Shown here piece after piece: positions 60,369-64,000 of a stretch of DNA of 64,000 bases. The DNA comes from Acidaminobacterium chupaoyuni (lineage in GTDB: Bacteria; Bacillota; Clostridia; Oscillospirales; Butyricicoccaceae), in assembly GCA_047936785.1 (NCBI GenBank), contig CP176394.1. One strand, given 5' to 3'. Numbering within the stretch: position 1 is the stretch's first letter; every line of letters begins with the position of its first letter. The position numbers and the translations under genes are program-made. The notes under the pieces were generated by a model. The model was not told where the DNA came from and searched no databases. It was given only the letters and a program-made list of their open reading frames with translations.

Positions 60369-60782
60369 ATGCTTGAAAAAATACCGTCTGAGTTAACTAT
60401 TATTGATTTGATCGGGCAGCCTTTGTTTGAAGTATGGCAGGCGCTATGTTTAAAGATTGATGAGAAATACGAAATGGAACGGTCGTGGAATCCCGGCGGC
60501 AAAAGGTGGACATATGAATATAAATACCGTCGTGGCGGAAAAACGCTCTGTTGCCTGTATGCAAAAAGTCATTGCGTCGGTTTCATGATCATTTTCGGAA
60601 AAGATGAGCGGACAAAAGTCGAAGCAATACGAAAAACTCTTTCTTCTGCTGTTTGCAAGAAATATGATGAAGCGGAAATCTATCATGATGGAAAATGGGT
60701 AATGTTCGAGCCGACGGATCAGTCGGAATTTGATGATTATATGAAACTGCTGGCTGTCAAAAAAAGACCAAATCGTAAATGA
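60369..60782 (+). CDS. DUF3788-like protein
   Basis: 137 residues. WNPGGKRWTYEYKYRRGGKTLCCLY, the GFMIIFGKDER segment and DEAEIYHDGKWVMFEP fit the DUF3788 family of unknown function. GGAGGGGAAATC before the ATG at 60369 sets the start. Its A/T-richer codons resemble those of the S66 gene at the left end rather than the neighbours, suggesting recent acquisition. Confidence 0.78.
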   Translation: MLEKIPSELTIIDLIGQPLFEVWQALCLKIDEKYEMERSWNPGGKRWTYEYKYRRGGKTLCCLYAKSHCVGFMIIFGKDERTKVEAIRKTLSSAVCKKYDEAEIYHDGKWVMFEPTDQSEFDDYMKLLAVKKRPNRK

Positions 60783-60927
60783 CAGCTTCCGATTTGCAGA
60801 GACCTTTTTTACAATCAGATAACCGATGTAGATTGGATAAACGAAATGAATTGGAGTCAAATCAAATTAAAGCAATGATACAAACTTGCTTAGTATAAAA
60901 AATTCCGATGAGAGAGGAAAAAAGACC

Positions 60928-62346
60928 ATGAGAAAAAGAGCTGTTTCCGTTTTACTCACAGTGATTTTGCTGTTTTCAATGATCGGCGGCGTTTCCGCCG
61001 CCCAGCCCGCCCAAAAACAGGCGGCGGATGCCCTGCATGCGCTGGGGCTTTTTCAAGGGGTGGGTCTGCTGGCGGATGGAACCCCGGATTATGCGCTGGA
61101 TCGCGCCCCCACGCGGCAGGAAGCCGTCACCATGCTGGTTCGGCTGCTGGGCCGCGAAACCGAAGCCAAAACAGGCAAATGGCAGATCCCCTTCGGCGAT
61201 GTGGCCGATTGGGCAAAGCCTTATGTGGGCTATGCCTATCAAAACGGCCTGACAAAAGGCATGTCAACCACCGAATTCGGCGGAAACGGGCAGGTAACGG
61301 CTTCGCAATATCTCACCTTTGTGCTGCGGGCGCTGGGGTATTCTTCGGGCGCCGATTTCGCGTGGAATCGCGCATGGGAGCTTTCGGATTCCCTGGGCAT
61401 CACAAGCGGTGAATATGGGGCGTCTTCCGCCGCCTTTTTGCGCGGCGATGTGGCGCTGATCTCTTATCACGCGCTTTCCGCCCGCATGAAGGGCCGGCAG
61501 ACCACCTTGCAGGAGACCCTGCCCAAGCAAAGCGAAAAGCTGATGGTGCATTTCATCGATGTGGGTCAGGCAGACTGCATCCTCGTGCAGCAGCAGGGCC
61601 ATTTCATGCTGGTGGATGCGGGCAACAATGCCGATGGCCCCATGGTGGTGCAATATCTGAAAAACCAAGGAGTCACCTCGCTGGATTATGTCATCGGCAC
61701 CCATCCCCACGAAGATCATGTGGGCGGGCTGGATGATGTGATCCGCGCGTTCCCCATCCAAACGCTGATCCTTTCCGAAAAGGGCAGCACCACCAAAACC
61801 TATGAATCGGTGCTGGATGCGGCGCTGGCCAAAAATCTGGCCGTCACCACCGCGAAAAGCGGCCAAAGCTATACGCTGGGCGGCGCGGCGTTCACCCTTT
61901 TGGCGCCCAACGGCAATATGGGCGATAATCTGAACAACTGGTCGGTGGGCCTGCGTCTGGTGTATGGCTCCACTTCGTTTGTGATGTGCGGCGATGCGGA
62001 AACCCAGGCCGAAGCCGCCATTCTGCAAACCGGCCTGCCGCTGAAGGCCGATGTGCTGAAACTGGGCCATCATGGCAGCAGCACTTCCAGCAGCGACGCT
62101 TTTCTCGACGCGGTTTCCCCCACCTGGGGCGTGATCTCCTGCGGCCTGAACAATGATTACGGCCACCCTCACGCTTCCACTCTCACCAAGCTGAAAAACC
62201 GCGGCATTTCTTATTTCAGAACCGATCTGCAGGGCACCGTTATCGCCGCCAGCGATGGAAAAACCATCACCTGGAATGTTTCGCCTCAGGCAAGCGTTCC
62301 CGCGCCCGTTTCCGCGCGGCTGCCCGAAGAACGCGCCGCGGGCTGA
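60928..62346 (+). CDS. Secreted SLH plus metallo-beta-lactamase (ComEC C-domain-like) protein
   Basis: 472 residues: signal peptide (to about VSAA), S-layer-homology-like repeats (about 28-195: ALGLFQGVG, APTRQEAVTMLVRLLGRE, FGDVADWAKPYVGYAYQNGL, then a second set), and a ComEC/Rec2-type metallo-beta-lactamase domain (about 205-455) with VHFIDVGQADCILVQ, THPHEDHVGGLDDV, MCGDAE and LKLGHHGSSTSSS. AGAGGAAAA precedes the ATG at 60928. Probably a wall-bound hydrolase, perhaps a nuclease or phosphodiesterase. Single gene. Confidence 0.87.
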   Translation: MRKRAVSVLLTVILLFSMIGGVSAAQPAQKQAADALHALGLFQGVGLLADGTPDYALDRAPTRQEAVTMLVRLLGRETEAKTGKWQIPFGDVADWAKPYVGYAYQNGLTKGMSTTEFGGNGQVTASQYLTFVLRALGYSSGADFAWNRAWELSDSLGITSGEYGASSAAFLRGDVALISYHALSARMKGRQTTLQETLPKQSEKLMVHFIDVGQADCILVQQQGHFMLVDAGNNADGPMVVQYLKNQGVTSLDYVIGTHPHEDHVGGLDDVIRAFPIQTLILSEKGSTTKTYESVLDAALAKNLAVTTAKSGQSYTLGGAAFTLLAPNGNMGDNLNNWSVGLRLVYGSTSFVMCGDAETQAEAAILQTGLPLKADVLKLGHHGSSTSSSDAFLDAVSPTWGVISCGLNNDYGHPHASTLTKLKNRGISYFRTDLQGTVIAASDGKTITWNVSPQASVPAPVSARLPEERAAG

Positions 62347-62381
62347 AACGCTCGGCCTTTCAAAAATCGAATCGAGCCATC

Positions 62382-62418
62382 AAAAGGATCTGCCGCGCTT
62401 TTGCGGCAGATCTTTTTT
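62382..62418 (+). terminator. Terminator of the SLH-MBL gene
   Basis: GATCTGCCGC and GCGGCAGATC with A-run before and TTTTTT after. Confidence 0.9.
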
Positions 62419-62511
62419 ACACAAAGCATGGTTGATTCATCTAAAAAACAATGTGTTATCTCGTGAAAATTCACCATATCGCTGAAAATGATTCTTTTGA
62501 TACTTTAATGC

Positions 62512-62540
62512 TTTACAACATTACCAAGATAAAGTATGAT
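62512..62540 (+). promoter_or_regulatory. Promoter of the amino-acid ABC operon
   Basis: TTTACA (62512-62517) and TATGAT (62535-62540), 17-base spacer, 80 bases before the binding-protein start. Confidence 0.7.
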
Positions 62541-62620
62541 AAATCCATCGCGAAAAAACAAAGCTTCCGAGAAGAGGAAAACGCTGTTTCGCGGGAAAAA
62601 GAATGAGGAGAGCGATTTTT

Positions 62621-63454
62621 ATGAAAAAGGTATTGGCGGTGCTGCTGGCAGGTGTGCTGACATTGGGGCTGAGCGCCTGCGGCGGACAAACCGCGGAAGA
62701 CACGGCTTCACAAAAAACAGAAAAAAAGGCTTATGCCACCGATCTTGCGGCCATCAAAAAGAAAGGCAAGCTGATCATCGGGCTGGATGACACCTTCGCC
62801 CCTATGGGCTTCCGCGATGAAAACGACAAACTGGTGGGCTTCGATATCGATCTTGCGGGCGCCGTCTGCAAAGAACTGGGCGTAAAGGCCGAGTTCCAGC
62901 CCATCGATTGGGATGCCAAAGAGCTGGAACTTTCCACGGGGAAGATCGACTGCATCTGGAACGGCATGTCCATCACGCCCGAGCGTGAAAAGGGCATGAG
63001 CCTTTCCAAACCCTATTTGAACAACAAAATCATCATTATGACGAATCAAGGCGTTGATATTGAAAGCAAAGAAGATCTGGGGAAATTTTCTCTGGGCACG
63101 CAGGCCGATTCTTCGGCGCTGGAAACCATCAAAAACGACCCCGTTTACGATAAGATCAAAGACCGGCTGACCGAATATAAAACTTATGACCAGGTCATCA
63201 TGGATATGCAGTCGGGGCGGTTGGATGCCATGATCGTGGATGAAGTGCTGGGGCAGTATAAAAACACCCTGCTCAACAACGCCTTTCAGGTTTCGTCGGT
63301 GGATTTCGGCGAAGATCTTTATGCCATCGGTTTTCGCAAAAGCGACACTGAGCTGACGGCGGCCGTGGATGCCGCGCTGAAAACCTGCGTGGAAAACGGC
63401 ACGGCAGGCAAAATTTCAGAAAAATGGTTCGGCAGCGATCTTTTGGTGAAATAG
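62621..63454 (+). CDS. Amino acid ABC transporter substrate-binding lipoprotein
   Basis: 277 residues, lipobox LGLSAC (Cys20), family 3 solute-binding protein. GKLIIGLDDTFAPMGFRDEN, LVGFDIDLAGAVCKELG and DCIWNGMSITPEREK are typical of polar amino acid or cystine binders. GAGGAG before the ATG at 62621. The permease follows 52 bases later. Confidence 0.92.
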   Translation: MKKVLAVLLAGVLTLGLSACGGQTAEDTASQKTEKKAYATDLAAIKKKGKLIIGLDDTFAPMGFRDENDKLVGFDIDLAGAVCKELGVKAEFQPIDWDAKELELSTGKIDCIWNGMSITPEREKGMSLSKPYLNNKIIIMTNQGVDIESKEDLGKFSLGTQADSSALETIKNDPVYDKIKDRLTEYKTYDQVIMDMQSGRLDAMIVDEVLGQYKNTLLNNAFQVSSVDFGEDLYAIGFRKSDTELTAAVDAALKTCVENGTAGKISEKWFGSDLLVK

Positions 63455-63506
63455 AGCGCCGATGGGATGCGGGCGGCAAAAGCGGCCGCTGCGGAGGAGG
63501 AAGAAC

Positions 63507-64000
63507 ATGGATCTCACCTATCTTGCGTCGCTGGCGCCGGCGCTTTTAAAAGGTCTTGCCGTCACGCTGCGGCTTTTCGCGCTGACTTTGGCGTTTTCCC
63601 TGCCGCTGGGGCTTTTGTGGACTTTGGGCAGCCTTTCGCGCGTGCCGCCGCTGCGCTGGTTTTCGCGCCTATACATTTTGGTGTTTCGCGGAACGCCGCT
63701 GATGTTGCAGCTGTTTTTCATTTATTACGGCCTGCCGTTTCTGGGGCTGACCTTCGATCGTTTCCCCGCGGCGGTGCTGACTTTTTCGCTGAATTACGCG
63801 GCCTATTTTGCCGAGATCTATCGCGGGGGAATCCAATCCATCGATCACGGCCAGCGAGAAGCAGCGAAAACATTGGGTTTCACCCCGTGGCAGACCATGC
63901 GCCATATTCTTCTGCCGCAGGCCATCGGCCGTGTGCTGCCCCCCATCTGCAACGAAACCATCACGCTGGTCAAGGATACGGCGCTGGTCACGGCCATCGG
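63507..64000 (+). CDS. Amino acid ABC transporter permease (cut by window end)
   Basis: Starts at ATG 63507 after GAGGAGGAAG and reads open to the right edge, giving the first 164 residues. It begins MDLTYLASLAPALLKGL with a hydrophobic helix, then FRGTPLMLQLFFIYYGLP, a hallmark of HisMQ-type permeases, and the EAA loop EAAKTLGFTPWQTMRHILLP. It pairs with the binding protein upstream; the ATPase gene should lie beyond the window. Confidence 0.92.
   Translation, partial: MDLTYLASLAPALLKGLAVTLRLFALTLAFSLPLGLLWTLGSLSRVPPLRWFSRLYILVFRGTPLMLQLFFIYYGLPFLGLTFDRFPAAVLTFSLNYAAYFAEIYRGGIQSIDHGQREAAKTLGFTPWQTMRHILLPQAIGRVLPPICNETITLVKDTALVTAI

Overview
The window looks like chromosome of an anaerobic, spore-forming, low-abundance-of-islands member of the Clostridia, probably a gut Oscillospirales/Ruminococcaceae-type bacterium. 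The evidence is the moderately GC-rich coding sequence with strong AGGAGG-type ribosome sites, spore genes (sleB, spmA, spmB), an AbrB/SpoVT-type regulator, RNase Y, the YloU/FakA pair, electron-bifurcating [FeFe] hydrogenase and NfnAB, and many Clostridia-type lipoproteins. The genus cannot be read from the sequence. No rRNA, tRNA, CRISPR array, prophage or intact insertion sequence was seen.

Region by region. 1-8.8 kb: an S66 peptidase, a free-standing LeuA regulatory domain, then leftward housekeeping genes (FakA-like kinase and its Asp23 partner, a peptide-type binding lipoprotein, PgeF, YmdB, release factor 2). 8.8-12.5 kb: secA followed by an unusual array in which the 3' end of secA plus a terminator hairpin is repeated about 4.7 times at a ~199-bp period. 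12.5-20.3 kb: DegV, an SGNH hydrolase, a DUF1836 regulator, a TPP-riboswitch-controlled thiC, a deacetylase lipoprotein, an orphan Dpp-type permease and a MATE pump. 20.3-20.8 kb holds a candidate leftward structured RNA and the promoter of the next operon.

20.8-32.1 kb is the redox core. A NuoE/NuoF/HydA set forms an NADH-linked [FeFe] hydrogenase, followed by a small thioredoxin-like ferredoxin. Next comes a separately promoted operon with its own leader and terminator: a PAS-containing sensory [FeFe] hydrogenase, a SpoIIE/PP2C-like protein that has lost its metal-binding aspartates, and a TnpB-like protein that has lost two of three RuvC catalytic residues but keeps the zinc ribbon. NfnAB follows. 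I read this as a hydrogen or redox sensing module next to the enzymes it may control. The joining of a sensory hydrogenase with a nuclease-dead TnpB homologue is the most novel observation here.

32-54 kb is mixed: D-threonine-aldolase-type enzyme, Fe-S aldo/keto reductase, GNAT, lipoproteins, a metallophosphoesterase, glutaminase, TauE exporter, leucyl aminopeptidase, RNase Y, SleB, rRNA/tRNA methyltransferases, SpmAB, AbrB, and a tandem pair of M20 amidohydrolases. Two intergenic regions carry tandem repeats (about 36.1 kb and 43.6 kb).

54-64 kb: a BTAD/SARP-like regulator flanked by two small proteins that share an NSSWQG motif; a class IV aminotransferase; a circularly permuted PstS under a candidate Pho box; a NagZ-like lipoprotein; an SLH plus metallo-beta-lactamase secreted protein; and the start of an amino-acid ABC transporter operon that runs off the right edge.
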